From: Pseudomonas sp. SDI
Lineage (GTDB): Bacteria > Pseudomonadota > Gammaproteobacteria > Pseudomonadales > Pseudomonadaceae
DNA length: 64,000 bases
Assembly (NCBI RefSeq): GCF_003105155.1
Contig: NZ_QETK01000016.1
Coordinates: 1 to 64,000, forward strand
Direction: 5' to 3'
Both the position numbers and the translations under genes were made by a program. The notes below the pieces were generated by a model. That model was not told where the DNA came from and searched no databases. It saw only the letters and a list, made by a program, of their open reading frames with translations. Positions 8,879 to 20,256 of this stretch are shown here, piece by piece (positions within the stretch are counted from its first letter, which is position 1; each line of letters starts with the position of its first letter).

Positions 8879-9952
8879 ATGCGTCCCGCCCGTGCCCTGA
8901 TCGACCTCCAAGCACTGCGTCACAACTATCAACTCGCGCGTCAGCTGTCCGGGGCCCGTGCCCTGGCGGTGATCAAGGCCGATGCCTATGGGCATGGCGC
9001 CGTGCGTTGTGCCCAGGCGCTGGAAGCCGACGCCGATGGTTTTGCCGTGGCCTGCATCGAGGAAGCGCTAGCCCTGCGTGCCGGCGGGATCAAGGCACCG
9101 GTACTGCTGCTCGAAGGTATCTTCGAGGCCAGCGAGCTGGCGCTGATCGTCGAGCATGACCTGTGGTGCGTGGTGCATTCGCTATGGCAGCTCGAAGCCA
9201 TCGAGCAGACCCGCCTGGCCAAGCCGATCAATGTCTGGCTCAAGCTCGACTCGGGCATGCACCGCGTCGGTCTGCACCCGAAGGATTATCAGGCGGCCTA
9301 TCAGCGCCTGCTGGCCACCGGCAAGGTGTCGAAGATCGTGCTGATGAGCCACTTCGCTCGCGCCGACGAGCTCGACAGCAGCGCCAGCAGCGAACAGGTG
9401 GCCGTGTTCGAAGCGGCGCGCCAGGGCCTGAGTGCCGAAATCAGCCTGCGCAACTCGCCGGCCGTGCTTGGCTGGCCACAAGTGCCCAGCGACTGGGTGC
9501 GTCCGGGCATCATGCTGTACGGCGCGACGCCGTTCGACGTGCCGCAGGCCGAAGCCGCGCGTTTGCAGCCGGTGATGACCCTGGAGTCGAAAGTGATCTG
9601 CGTGCGTGAACTGCCGGCCGGCGAGCCGGTGGGCTACGGCGCCAAATTCATCAGCCCGCGCCCGACCCGGGTGGGTGTGGTTGCCATGGGCTATGCCGAC
9701 GGCTACCCGCGTCAGGCACCCACCGGCACCCCGGTGCTGGTGGCCGGCAAGCGCAGCCAGATCATCGGTCGGGTCTCGATGGACATGCTCTGCATCGACC
9801 TGACCGATGTGCCGGAAGCCGGCCTCGGCAGCCCGGTCGAGCTGTGGGGTAAAAACGTGTTGGCCAGCGATGTAGCGATGCACGCCGGCACCATCCCGTA
9901 CCAGATCTTCTGCAACCTGCGTCGGGTGCCGCTGGTCTACAGCGGCGATTGA
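8879..9952 (+). CDS. dadX: Catabolic alanine racemase
   Basis: 357 residues. PLP-binding lysine in [11 protein letters not shown] (K33), the second-subunit tyrosine region [10 protein letters not shown], and the conserved VRPGIMLYG block. Converts L-alanine to D-alanine for DadA; being linked to dadA it is the catabolic rather than the constitutive racemase. The ATG at 8879 starts the family's N-terminus ([17 protein letters not shown]) and has AGAAGG upstream; the longer frame overlapping dadA is not used. Confidence 0.95.
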   Translation: MRPARALIDLQALRHNYQLARQLSGARALAVIKADAYGHGAVRCAQALEADADGFAVACIEEALALRAGGIKAPVLLLEGIFEASELALIVEHDLWCVVHSLWQLEAIEQTRLAKPINVWLKLDSGMHRVGLHPKDYQAAYQRLLATGKVSKIVLMSHFARADELDSSASSEQVAVFEAARQGLSAEISLRNSPAVLGWPQVPSDWVRPGIMLYGATPFDVPQAEAARLQPVMTLESKVICVRELPAGEPVGYGAKFISPRPTRVGVVAMGYADGYPRQAPTGTPVLVAGKRSQIIGRVSMDMLCIDLTDVPEAGLGSPVELWGKNVLASDVAMHAGTIPYQIFCNLRRVPLVYSGD

Positions 9953-10060
9953 GGCGCCAAAGCGGACAGGCTGCGGGTCGAAGTGTTGTAAATACTGAAC
10001 GCTGTTGCGATGATACCGTTCAATTTCGACCCCACTCGTTCGTTTAGGAGGGCTCCAGCA

Positions 10061-10609
10061 TTGGACGTCGGTGAACGACTGCAAGCCATTCGCAAGCTCA
10101 AGGGCCTGTCTCAACGTGAACTCGCCAAACGCGCGGGCGTCACCAACAGCACGATCTCGATGATCGAGAAGAACAGCGTCAGCCCTTCGATCAGCTCGCT
10201 GCGCAAGGTGCTGGGCGGTATTCCGATGTCCATGGTCGAGTTCTTTTCCGAAGAACTGCAGCCGGAAAACCCGACGCAGATCGTCTACAAAGCCCACGAG
10301 CTGATCGACATTTCAGACGGTGCGGTCACCATGAAGCTGGTTGGCAAGGCGCACCCGAGCCGGGCCATCGCCTTCCTCAACGAGATCTACCCGCCCGGTG
10401 CCGATACCGGTGAAGAGATGCTCACCCACGACGGCGAAGAGACCGGCATCCTGCTCGAAGGTAAACTCGAGTTGGTAGTGGGCCTGGAAACTTTCGTCCT
10501 CGAAGCGGGCGACAGCTACTATTTCGAGAGCACCAAGCCACATCGTTTCCGCAACCCCTATGATGAGCCGGCGCGGCTGATCAGTGCGGCAACCCCGGCG
10601 AACTTCTAG
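10061..10609 (+). CDS. pauR: XRE-family regulator with cupin domain, PauR-like
   Basis: 182 residues: an N-terminal XRE helix-turn-helix (GERLQAIRKLKGLSQRELAK then GVTNSTISMIEKN) and a C-terminal cupin (HDGEETGILLEGKLELVVG and SYYFESTKPHRFRNP). PauR of P. aeruginosa, next to dadX, represses gamma-glutamylputrescine-dependent polyamine catabolism and is relieved by putrescine or cadaverine. The same position and architecture support that name. The start is a TTG at 10061 with a very strong TAGGAGGG site; the longer frame from 10010 lacks one. Confidence 0.82.
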   Translation: MDVGERLQAIRKLKGLSQRELAKRAGVTNSTISMIEKNSVSPSISSLRKVLGGIPMSMVEFFSEELQPENPTQIVYKAHELIDISDGAVTMKLVGKAHPSRAIAFLNEIYPPGADTGEEMLTHDGEETGILLEGKLELVVGLETFVLEAGDSYYFESTKPHRFRNPYDEPARLISAATPANF

Positions 10610-10754
10610 TTCCCAGGTGTAAGGCGCGGCTGATTGTCGCGGCTAAACCCCTTTGGACTATAGGGTTGTTTCGGTGGGGCAGGGTTCCCGTTATACTTGC
10701 GCCGCCTGCGAAACCGTGGCCGCGGGCGTGACTAGCCACCATGAGGGTGTACGC

Positions 10755-11177
10755 GTGAATCTAATCAAGAAAATGCTGGCCGTACCAGCTGCCGTAGTAG
10801 CCCTTTGGGCCGTTAGTGTTCAGGCTGCGACCAACGACGACATCGCCAAGCGACTGGAGCCGGTCGGCCAGGTCTGTGTTCAAGGTCAGGAATGCAAGGG
10901 AATGGAAGTGGCGGCCTCGGCCGGCGGCGGCGGTGCCAAGACCCCCGACGAAATCATTGCCAAGCACTGCAACGCTTGCCATGGCACTGGTCTGCTGAAT
11001 GCGCCGAAGATCGGCGACACCGCTGCCTGGAAAGAGCGTGCGGATCACCAGGGTGGCCTGGACGGCATCCTTGCCAAAGCCATCACCGGTGTGAACGCGA
11101 TGCCGCCGAAAGGTACCTGTGCCGACTGCTCGGATGAAGATCTCAGGGGCGCCATCAAGAAGATGTCCGGCCTGTAA
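10755..11177 (+). CDS. cycB: Cytochrome c5 family protein
   Basis: 140 residues with a Sec signal peptide (AVPAAVVALWAVSVQA). One heme c site, CNACH (C72, C75, H76), and a methionine ligand in GVNAMPPKG, followed by the CADC pair characteristic of cytochrome c5. It is a periplasmic electron carrier. Starts with GTG at 10755. A strong terminator follows, so the gene is probably monocistronic. Confidence 0.88.
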   Translation: MNLIKKMLAVPAAVVALWAVSVQAATNDDIAKRLEPVGQVCVQGQECKGMEVAASAGGGGAKTPDEIIAKHCNACHGTGLLNAPKIGDTAAWKERADHQGGLDGILAKAITGVNAMPPKGTCADCSDEDLRGAIKKMSGL

Positions 11178-11193
11178 GCTTCGCGCTTCGCTA

Positions 11194-11226
11194 ACAAAGC
11201 CCGCCTTGTGCGGGCTTTGTTGTTTC
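11194..11226 (+). terminator. Rho-independent terminator after cycB
   Basis: Perfect stem ACAAAGCCCGC / GCGGGCTTTGT (11194-11204 and 11210-11220) with a 5-base loop, followed by a T-rich tail. Confidence 0.85.
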
Positions 11227-11287
11227 TGCGGCATTCTCCGGGCATGCTCGGTCCAACCTGGATTGAGGGATGCCACAGGAGGCCGAG

Positions 11288-13153
11288 ATGGCGTACAGCT
11301 GTTCGATCGACACGGCGGTGGACGAGGTGCTCGCGCGCCTGCCGGCGCATATCCACATGGGCCTGCCGCTGGGGCTGGGCAAGCCCAACCGCTTCGTCAA
11401 CGCCCTGTATGCCCGAGTGCGCGACCTGCCGGAGCGCCAGTTGACCCTCTACACCGCCCTCAGTCTCGGCCGCCCGGCCTTGGGCGACGGCCTGCAGCGG
11501 CGCTTTCTCGAACCCTTTGTCGCGCGGGTGTTCGCCGATTACCCCGAACTCGACTACCTCGCCGACCTGCGCGCCGACCGCCTGCCGCCGAACATCCGCG
11601 TCGAGCAGTTCTTCATGCAGCCGGGCAGCCTGCTGCACAGCCAGGCCGCCCAGCAGGACTACGTCAGCAGCAACTACAGCCATGCGGCGCGCGACATCAA
11701 CGCCAAGGGCCTGAACCTGATCGCCCAACTGGTTGCCGAAGATCCCGAACGCCCTGGTCAGTTGAGCCTGAGCTGCAACCCGGATATCACCCTCGACCTG
11801 CTGCCGCTGGTCGCGCGACGCCGAGCAGCGGGGGAGACCATCCTGCTCCTCGGCCAGGTGCATACCGAGCTGCCGTATATGCCCGGCGCCTGCGAGCTGC
11901 CGCGCGAAGCCTTCGACCTGTTGATCGAGCAGCCCGAGCGCAGCCGGCTGTTTTCCACACCGAACATGCCGGTCACCACCCAGGACCATTTCATCGGCCT
12001 GCACGCCAGCACCCTGGTGCGCGACGGCGGCACCCTGCAGGTCGGTATCGGCGCCATGGGCGATGCACTGACCGCCGCGCTGCTGGCACGCCAGGCGGAT
12101 ACCACGGGTTACCGGGCGTTGCTCGATGAGCTGGACCTCTCTCCCTGGCAGGGCCTGATCGACCGTGAAGGGGGCTTGGCACCGTTTGCCGAGGGCCTCT
12201 ATGGCTGCAGCGAGATGTTCGTCAACGGCCTGCTGGCGTTGGTGGAGGCCGGCATCGTGCGCCGCCCGGTGGCCGACGGCGTGCTGGTGCATGGCGGTTT
12301 CTTCCTGGGGCCGCAGGCGTTTTACCAGCGCTTGCGCGAGATGCCGCTGGCCCAGCGCAAACGCTTTGCCATGAGTGCGATCAGCTACATCAACGAGCTG
12401 TACGGCGATGAGCCGCTCAAGCGGGCGCAGCGCCGTGACGCGCGCTTCATCAACACGGTGTTCTGCCACACCCTGCTGGGCGCGGCGGTGGCCGACCAGT
12501 TGGAGGATGGGCGGGTACTGAGCGGGGTAGGTGGGCAGTACAACTTCGTCGCCCAGGGCCATGCGCTGGAAGGCGCACGCTCTATCCTGCTGCTGCGCAG
12601 CTGGCGCGAGGCGGGTGGCGAGGTGACCTCGAACCTGGTCTGGCGCTATGGCCATTGCACCATCCCGCGGCATTTGCGCGACATCGTTGTCACCGAGTAC
12701 GGGATAGCCGATCTGCGCGGGCAGACCGATGCCGAGGTGATCGCGCGGTTGCTGGCGATCAGCGATTCGCGCTTCCAGGCTGAGTTGATCGAGCAGGCGC
12801 AGCAGGCCGGCAAACTGCCTGGGGATTTTGTGCTCGATCCGCGTTTTGCCCAGAACACGCCGCAGCGCCTGGAAACGCTCCGTGCGCGGCATGTGCGGTT
12901 GTTCCCGGAGTATCCGTTGGGCAGTGATTTCACCGCTGAGGAGCGCGACGTGTTGCGCGCGTTGAACTGGCTTAAGAGCAAGCTGAAGCTGAGCGAGGTG
13001 TTGCAGCTGGGCAGGGCGGCACTGGAGGCGCCGGCGGCGCAGGACTACCCAGCGCAATTGCAGCGCATGGGGCTGGCGCAGCCGCAGGGGTTGCGGGAGG
13101 AGGTGTACCAGCGTTTGTTGCTGGCGGGCTTGCGGGCCTCATCGCGGGACTAG
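11288..13153 (+). CDS. Acetyl-CoA hydrolase/transferase family protein
   Basis: 621 residues. Contains coenzyme-A transferase-type features: GIGAMGDALTAALL and the C-terminal block VLSGVGGQYNFVAQG followed by TEYGIADLRGQTD, which resembles acetyl-CoA hydrolase/4-hydroxybutyrate CoA-transferase enzymes. It probably moves or removes CoA from short acyl-CoAs. AGGAGG precedes the ATG at 11288. The last codons, ending in ASSRD, are supplied by a REP element that also provides the stop codon. Confidence 0.78.
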   Translation: MAYSCSIDTAVDEVLARLPAHIHMGLPLGLGKPNRFVNALYARVRDLPERQLTLYTALSLGRPALGDGLQRRFLEPFVARVFADYPELDYLADLRADRLPPNIRVEQFFMQPGSLLHSQAAQQDYVSSNYSHAARDINAKGLNLIAQLVAEDPERPGQLSLSCNPDITLDLLPLVARRRAAGETILLLGQVHTELPYMPGACELPREAFDLLIEQPERSRLFSTPNMPVTTQDHFIGLHASTLVRDGGTLQVGIGAMGDALTAALLARQADTTGYRALLDELDLSPWQGLIDREGGLAPFAEGLYGCSEMFVNGLLALVEAGIVRRPVADGVLVHGGFFLGPQAFYQRLREMPLAQRKRFAMSAISYINELYGDEPLKRAQRRDARFINTVFCHTLLGAAVADQLEDGRVLSGVGGQYNFVAQGHALEGARSILLLRSWREAGGEVTSNLVWRYGHCTIPRHLRDIVVTEYGIADLRGQTDAEVIARLLAISDSRFQAELIEQAQQAGKLPGDFVLDPRFAQNTPQRLETLRARHVRLFPEYPLGSDFTAEERDVLRALNWLKSKLKLSEVLQLGRAALEAPAAQDYPAQLQRMGLAQPQGLREEVYQRLLLAGLRASSRD

Positions 13154-13190
13154 TCGGTGCGGCGCCCCGACTCGTCCCGCGATAGGGCCG
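13134..13190. repeat. Inverted REP pair (REPIN-like)
   Basis: GGGCCTCATCGCGGGAC at one side and GTCCCGCGATAGGGCC at the other, with inner arms AGTCGG/CCGACT, form a long imperfect hairpin. The left copy overlaps the final codons and the stop of the acetyl-CoA hydrolase gene. Confidence 0.65.
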
Positions 13191-13196
13191 TCACGC

Positions 13197-15841
<2,645 letters not shown>

Positions 15842-16009
15842 GACGTTAACCGGGGGTCGCTGAAAAATAGCCGGGCATTTTAACAGGCGCGAGCGATTTG
15901 TGCCGCGACCGTCTGACAGTGTGATGCAGCACGCTATCTAAATTTGCCGGTTCTGCTACTTTCCCGCAGGATGCGTGGCGAATTGATGCCCACACGCTAA
16001 GGAGCCAGC

Positions 16010-17674
16010 TTGTCTACGCCTGTCGAACCGTTGCGTTTGCTGCTGTTGGCTGATGAGCCGGATTGGGCGGCACGCCTCGGAGAGTGCCTGCTGCCGCTGT
16101 TCGGCGCGGCGGTATTGCTGACCGCGCCGAGCTGGGATTCGGTCGACAGCTTGTTTGCCCGCGACCGCAACGCGTTGGTGCTGGCCACCCCGCGCCTGCA
16201 ACCGGCGCCGGGTCGCTGCGACCTGCCGATGATCCTGCTGCTCGACGCCGAGCCGGACGATGCGCCGCCGGGTGTCAGCGACTGGCTGGTCCGCGGCCAA
16301 TTGAGTACCGACACGCTGCGCCGCTGCCTGCGCCACGTGCGTGAGCGCGGTGTGCTTGAGGCTACCTTGCAGCGCCTGGCCGAACAGGATCCGCTGACCG
16401 GCATCGCCAACCGCCAGGGCTTCCAGACCTTGCTGGCCGCGCGCCTGGCCGAAAACGACGGCCGTGGTGTCGCCCTTGGGCACCTGGACCTGGACAACTT
16501 CCGCCATGCCAACGATGCCCTGGGTCATCAGGCTGGCGACCGGCTGATCCTGCAGGTGGTCGGCCGGCTGAAAAGCCAGCTGGAGGCCGGCGATCAGGTG
16601 GCGCGGCTGGGCAGCGACGAGTTTGCCCTGCTGATCGACACCCGGCGCGAGCCGCAGCGCGCCGAGTGGATGGCCGAGCGGATTGTCGAGGTGCTGGCCG
16701 AGCCCTACTGGATCGACGGCGAAAGCCTGCTGCTCGGCGCCAGCCTGGGGGTCGCGCATGCCCGCGCGCAAGCCGGTGCCGACCCGCTGATGTGGCACGC
16801 GCACATAGCCATGCAGCAGGCCAAGAGCACCCAGGGGTGCACCTTCCATGTGTTCAATGAACGTATCAATCGCAACGCGCGCAGCCTGGCCGACCTTGAA
16901 GCCGAGCTGCGCCGGGCCTTGCGTCGCGACGAGCTGGAACTGCACTACCAGCCGCGCCTGGACCTCAGCGACGGGCGCATTGTCGGCCTTGAGGCGCTGG
17001 TACGCTGGCGGCATGCCGAGCGCGGCCTGCTGCCGCCGAGCGAGTTCGTGCCGCTGGCCGAGCAGAGCGGTTTGATCGTGCCGCTCGGTTACTGGGTGAT
17101 TTCCCGTGCACTGCGCGACATGCAGGCGTTGCGCGAGCAGGGCCTGGGCCCGTTGCACATGGCGGTGAACCTGTCGTTCCGCCAGTTCCAGGACAGCCAG
17201 TTGCTGGCGACCCTGAGCCGGTTGATCATTGAGCATGGGGTGGATGCGCGCTGGCTGGAGTTCGAGCTGACCGAAACCGCGGTGATGCGCCGCAACGACC
17301 TGGTGAAGCAGACCATGGATGCCTTGGGGCGTTTGGGCGTGAGGTTCTCGCTGGACGACTTCGGCACCGGCTTCTCCTCGTTTGTACACCTGAACAGCTT
17401 GCCGATCACCTTGCTCAAGGTCGACCGCAGCTTTGTCGGCGGCATGGAACAGCGCGAAGAGAACCGCAAGCTGGTGCACGCGATGATCAACCTGGCGCAC
17501 AACCTTCACCTGGAGGTGGTGGCCGAAGGGGTGGAGACGCCAGAGCAGATGGACCTGCTGCGCAGCTTCGGCTGCGATCAGGTGCAGGGCTACCTGATCA
17601 GCAAGCCGTTGCCGTTCGAATTGCTGGTGGATTACCTGCTGCTGGGCGCGGCGCAGGAGCCGGTAGCGGTGTGA
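16010..17674 (+). CDS. Degenerate receiver-GGDEF-EAL protein, probable c-di-GMP phosphodiesterase
   Basis: 554 residues. Residues 1-120 look like a receiver that has lost the phosphorylatable aspartate (the expected strand reads ALVLATP). The GGDEF domain has GSDEF at 201-205 and a changed D-L-D-N-F-R motif. The EAL domain from about 305 is intact (EALVRWRH at 328, ELTETAV, DDFGTGFSS, KVDRSFV, EGVET), so hydrolysis of c-di-GMP is likely. Its place beside rep and a MATE gene matches P. aeruginosa PA5295 (ProE), a phosphodiesterase; this is from memory of synteny. Starts at TTG 16010 behind AAGGAG. Confidence 0.85.
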   Translation: MSTPVEPLRLLLLADEPDWAARLGECLLPLFGAAVLLTAPSWDSVDSLFARDRNALVLATPRLQPAPGRCDLPMILLLDAEPDDAPPGVSDWLVRGQLSTDTLRRCLRHVRERGVLEATLQRLAEQDPLTGIANRQGFQTLLAARLAENDGRGVALGHLDLDNFRHANDALGHQAGDRLILQVVGRLKSQLEAGDQVARLGSDEFALLIDTRREPQRAEWMAERIVEVLAEPYWIDGESLLLGASLGVAHARAQAGADPLMWHAHIAMQQAKSTQGCTFHVFNERINRNARSLADLEAELRRALRRDELELHYQPRLDLSDGRIVGLEALVRWRHAERGLLPPSEFVPLAEQSGLIVPLGYWVISRALRDMQALREQGLGPLHMAVNLSFRQFQDSQLLATLSRLIIEHGVDARWLEFELTETAVMRRNDLVKQTMDALGRLGVRFSLDDFGTGFSSFVHLNSLPITLLKVDRSFVGGMEQREENRKLVHAMINLAHNLHLEVVAEGVETPEQMDLLRSFGCDQVQGYLISKPLPFELLVDYLLLGAAQEPVAV

Positions 17675-17677
17675 ACG

Positions 17678-17712
17678 CCTACAAGCGCGGGCTAGTCCCG
17701 CGATGAGGCCCC
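17678..17712. repeat. REP element overlapping the MATE stop codon
   Basis: CGCGGG-CTAGT-CCCGCG stem (17686-17702) flanked by CCTACAAG and GATGAGGCC, a typical P. putida-like REP. The tail of the MATE gene lies inside it. Confidence 0.75.
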
Positions 17713-19086
17713 AGCAGTCGCTGTAAACCCACTGGCCCCCAGCATTCGCTTCATCTTCCATTCAAACGCCCAGGTCAGGCTCACCGCCGCGCACGCCAGC
17801 CCCAGCGCCAGGCCCCACCACACGCCCACCGCGCCACCTTGCAGCGGGAAGGCAAAGATCCACGCCGCCGGTGCGCCGATCAGCCAGTAGCACCCCAGCC
17901 CCACCAGGAAGGTGGTCTTGGCGTCCTTCAGCCCGCGAATCGAACCCATCGCAATGGTCTGGATGCCATCGAACAGCTCGAACCACGCCGCCGTCATCAC
18001 CAGGCTCACCGCCAGGCTGAAGACGCCGGCAAACGCCGGGTCGCTACGGTCGACGAACAGCCCCACCAGGGCCTCCGGGAACAGCCAGAACAGCAGCGAG
18101 AAGCCCAGCATCATCGACGCGCCGAAGCCGATTCCGACCCGCCCGGCATGCCGTGCCAGCAACAGGTTGCCGCCTCCGTAATGCAGGCCCACCCGCATGG
18201 TGACCGCATACGACAACCCTGCTGGAATCATGAACGCCGTCGACACGATCTGCAGGGCGATCTGGTGTGCGCCCAGGTCGGTGCTGCCCATGGTACCGAT
18301 GCACAGCGCGGCAAAGGCGAACAGCCCGACTTCCACGGTGTAGGTGCCGCCAATCGGCAGGCCCAGCCGCCACAGCTCGCGCAGTGCCGGCAGCGACGGC
18401 CGGCTCAGGCCCTGGCGAATCGGGTAGGCCAGGTAGGCCTTGTGCAGGCCGATGTACAGCGCCAGGGCCACCGCCATCAGGTTGGCGACGATCGCCGTCA
18501 CCAGGCCGATGCCCATCAGGCCGAGCTTGGGCAGGCCGAACAGGCCCTCGATCAGGGCATAGTTCAGCAGGAAGTTCAGCAGCGTGCCGACCAGGCTGAT
18601 GACCATCACCGGCGCCGAGCGCCCCAGCGCGCTGGTGAACCCGCGCAGGGCCATGAAGCTCAGGTAACCGGGCAGGGCCAGCGGCAGCAGCAGCAGGAAC
18701 TGCCCGGCATGGGCGACGTTCTCCGGCGTTTGCCCAAGGGCAAGCAGCACCGGTTGCAGGTTCCACAGCACCAGCGCGGCAACGATCGCCATGCCCCAGG
18801 CCAGCCAGAGCCCGGCTTGGGTCAGGCGGGTGGCGCCGCCGATATCGCCGGCGCCCTGACGGATCGCGACCAGGGTGCCGACGGCCGCGATCACCCCCAG
18901 GCAGAAGATCGATACGAACGAATAGCTGGCCGCACCGAGGCCGCCGCCGGCCAGGGCCTCGGGGCTGATACGGGCCATCATCAGGGTGTCGGTCAACACC
19001 ATCAGCATGTGCGCCAACTGCGAGGCGATCAGCGGCCCGGCCAGCCGCAACAGTGCCTTGAGTTCATGAGTGGGCGCAGCCTGCAT
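17692..19086 (-). CDS. MATE family efflux transporter (NorM-like)
   Basis: 464 residues with twelve predicted hydrophobic segments in two repeated halves; the N-terminus LLRLAGPLIASQLAHMLMVL then TDTLMMARISPEALAG is typical of NorM-type cation-coupled drug exporters. The start at 19086 has GGGAGA upstream; the longer frame is not needed. The C-terminus ends in ASSRD, encoded by the overlapping REP element, as in the acetyl-CoA hydrolase at 11288. Substrates unknown. Confidence 0.9.
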   Translation of the reverse strand: MQAAPTHELKALLRLAGPLIASQLAHMLMVLTDTLMMARISPEALAGGGLGAASYSFVSIFCLGVIAAVGTLVAIRQGAGDIGGATRLTQAGLWLAWGMAIVAALVLWNLQPVLLALGQTPENVAHAGQFLLLLPLALPGYLSFMALRGFTSALGRSAPVMVISLVGTLLNFLLNYALIEGLFGLPKLGLMGIGLVTAIVANLMAVALALYIGLHKAYLAYPIRQGLSRPSLPALRELWRLGLPIGGTYTVEVGLFAFAALCIGTMGSTDLGAHQIALQIVSTAFMIPAGLSYAVTMRVGLHYGGGNLLLARHAGRVGIGFGASMMLGFSLLFWLFPEALVGLFVDRSDPAFAGVFSLAVSLVMTAAWFELFDGIQTIAMGSIRGLKDAKTTFLVGLGCYWLIGAPAAWIFAFPLQGGAVGVWWGLALGLACAAVSLTWAFEWKMKRMLGASGFTATAGASSRD

Positions 19087-19238
19087 GGTGGTCTCCCTTT
19101 TTGAAGCAATCAGCAAGAGGTCGATTCTCGGCCTTTACCGGCCACTGCGCAAAAGGATAAAAACGATCATTGGCATGACTAAAACTCATGCGAGTATGAT
19201 CCAGTACATCCATTCGACGACCCGCTGTGGAGCCGCCC

Positions 19239-20183
19239 ATGTCAAACAGATTACCGCCTCTGTACGCTCTGCGCGCGTTCGAGGCGGCCGCCCGGCACAG
19301 CTCGTTCAGCCGTGCCGCCGATGAGTTATCGATCACCCAGAGCGCGGTCAGTCGCCATATCCGCACCCTCGAAGAGCACTTCGCCTGCCGGCTGTTCCTG
19401 CGCAACGGCCGCACCCTGCAGTTGAGCGAAGCGGCGCGGCTGCTGCTGCCCGGTGTGCGCGAAGGCTTCGGTGCGCTGGAACGTGCCTGCAATACATTAC
19501 GTAGCGAGGAGGGCGTGCTGCGCATGAAGGCGCCTTCGACCCTGACCATGCGCTGGTTGCTGGCACGGCTCAGCCGCTTCCGCCATCTACAGCCGGGCAA
19601 CGAGGTGCAACTGACCAGCGCCTGGATGGACGTCGACCACGTCGACTTCAATCACGAACCGTTCGATTGCGCGGTGCTGCTGGGCGACGGCCACTTTCCG
19701 CCGGACTGGGAAGTGCGCCGGCTGTTCGCCGAATTGCTGATCCCGGTGGGGGCGCCGGCGCTGCTCAGCGAGCAGCCGTGGGACGCCGCCCGCCTGGCTG
19801 CCTGCGAGCTGCTGCACCCGACGCCGGACAAGCGCGACTGGCGCAGCTGGCTGGCCTGCATGGGCCTCAGCGAGCAGGTGTCGCTCAAGGGCGGGCAGGT
19901 GTTCGACACCCTCGAACTGGGCATGATCGCCGCCGCACGCGGCTATGGCGTGTCGATGGGCGACCTGTTGATGGTGGCCGAAGATGTCGCCCAGGGTCGC
20001 CTCAGCCTGCCCTGGCCGACGGCGGTGGTCAGTGGCCTGGACTACTTCCTGGTGTGGCCGCGCACCCGCCCGGGCGGTGAGCGTCTGCGTCGGCTGGCCG
20101 ACTTTCTGCAAGGCGAAGTGCAGGCCATGGCGTTGCCCGATGTGAAAATCCTGAAGGCAAATGAGGCCATCCTCGGCGAATAA
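19239..20183 (+). CDS. LysR-family regulator, GcvA-like
   Basis: 314 residues. The N-terminal LysR helix-turn-helix is YALRAFEAAARHSSFSRAAD with TQSAVSRHIRTLEEHF, followed by a substrate-binding domain. The PPLYALRAFE opening and the overall look resemble the GcvA subgroup, often linked to amino-acid metabolism. It is divergent from the MATE gene and convergent with hglS, so its target may be either or itself. ATG at 19239 has GGAG upstream. Confidence 0.82.
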   Translation: MSNRLPPLYALRAFEAAARHSSFSRAADELSITQSAVSRHIRTLEEHFACRLFLRNGRTLQLSEAARLLLPGVREGFGALERACNTLRSEEGVLRMKAPSTLTMRWLLARLSRFRHLQPGNEVQLTSAWMDVDHVDFNHEPFDCAVLLGDGHFPPDWEVRRLFAELLIPVGAPALLSEQPWDAARLAACELLHPTPDKRDWRSWLACMGLSEQVSLKGGQVFDTLELGMIAAARGYGVSMGDLLMVAEDVAQGRLSLPWPTAVVSGLDYFLVWPRTRPGGERLRRLADFLQGEVQAMALPDVKILKANEAILGE

Positions 20184-20256
20184 TCGGTTGTGCTAAGTAT
20201 CCGGGTAACCGACGCAGGCAAATCGATGCCTGGCCGAATCAGCGCCGGTTTCAGGC

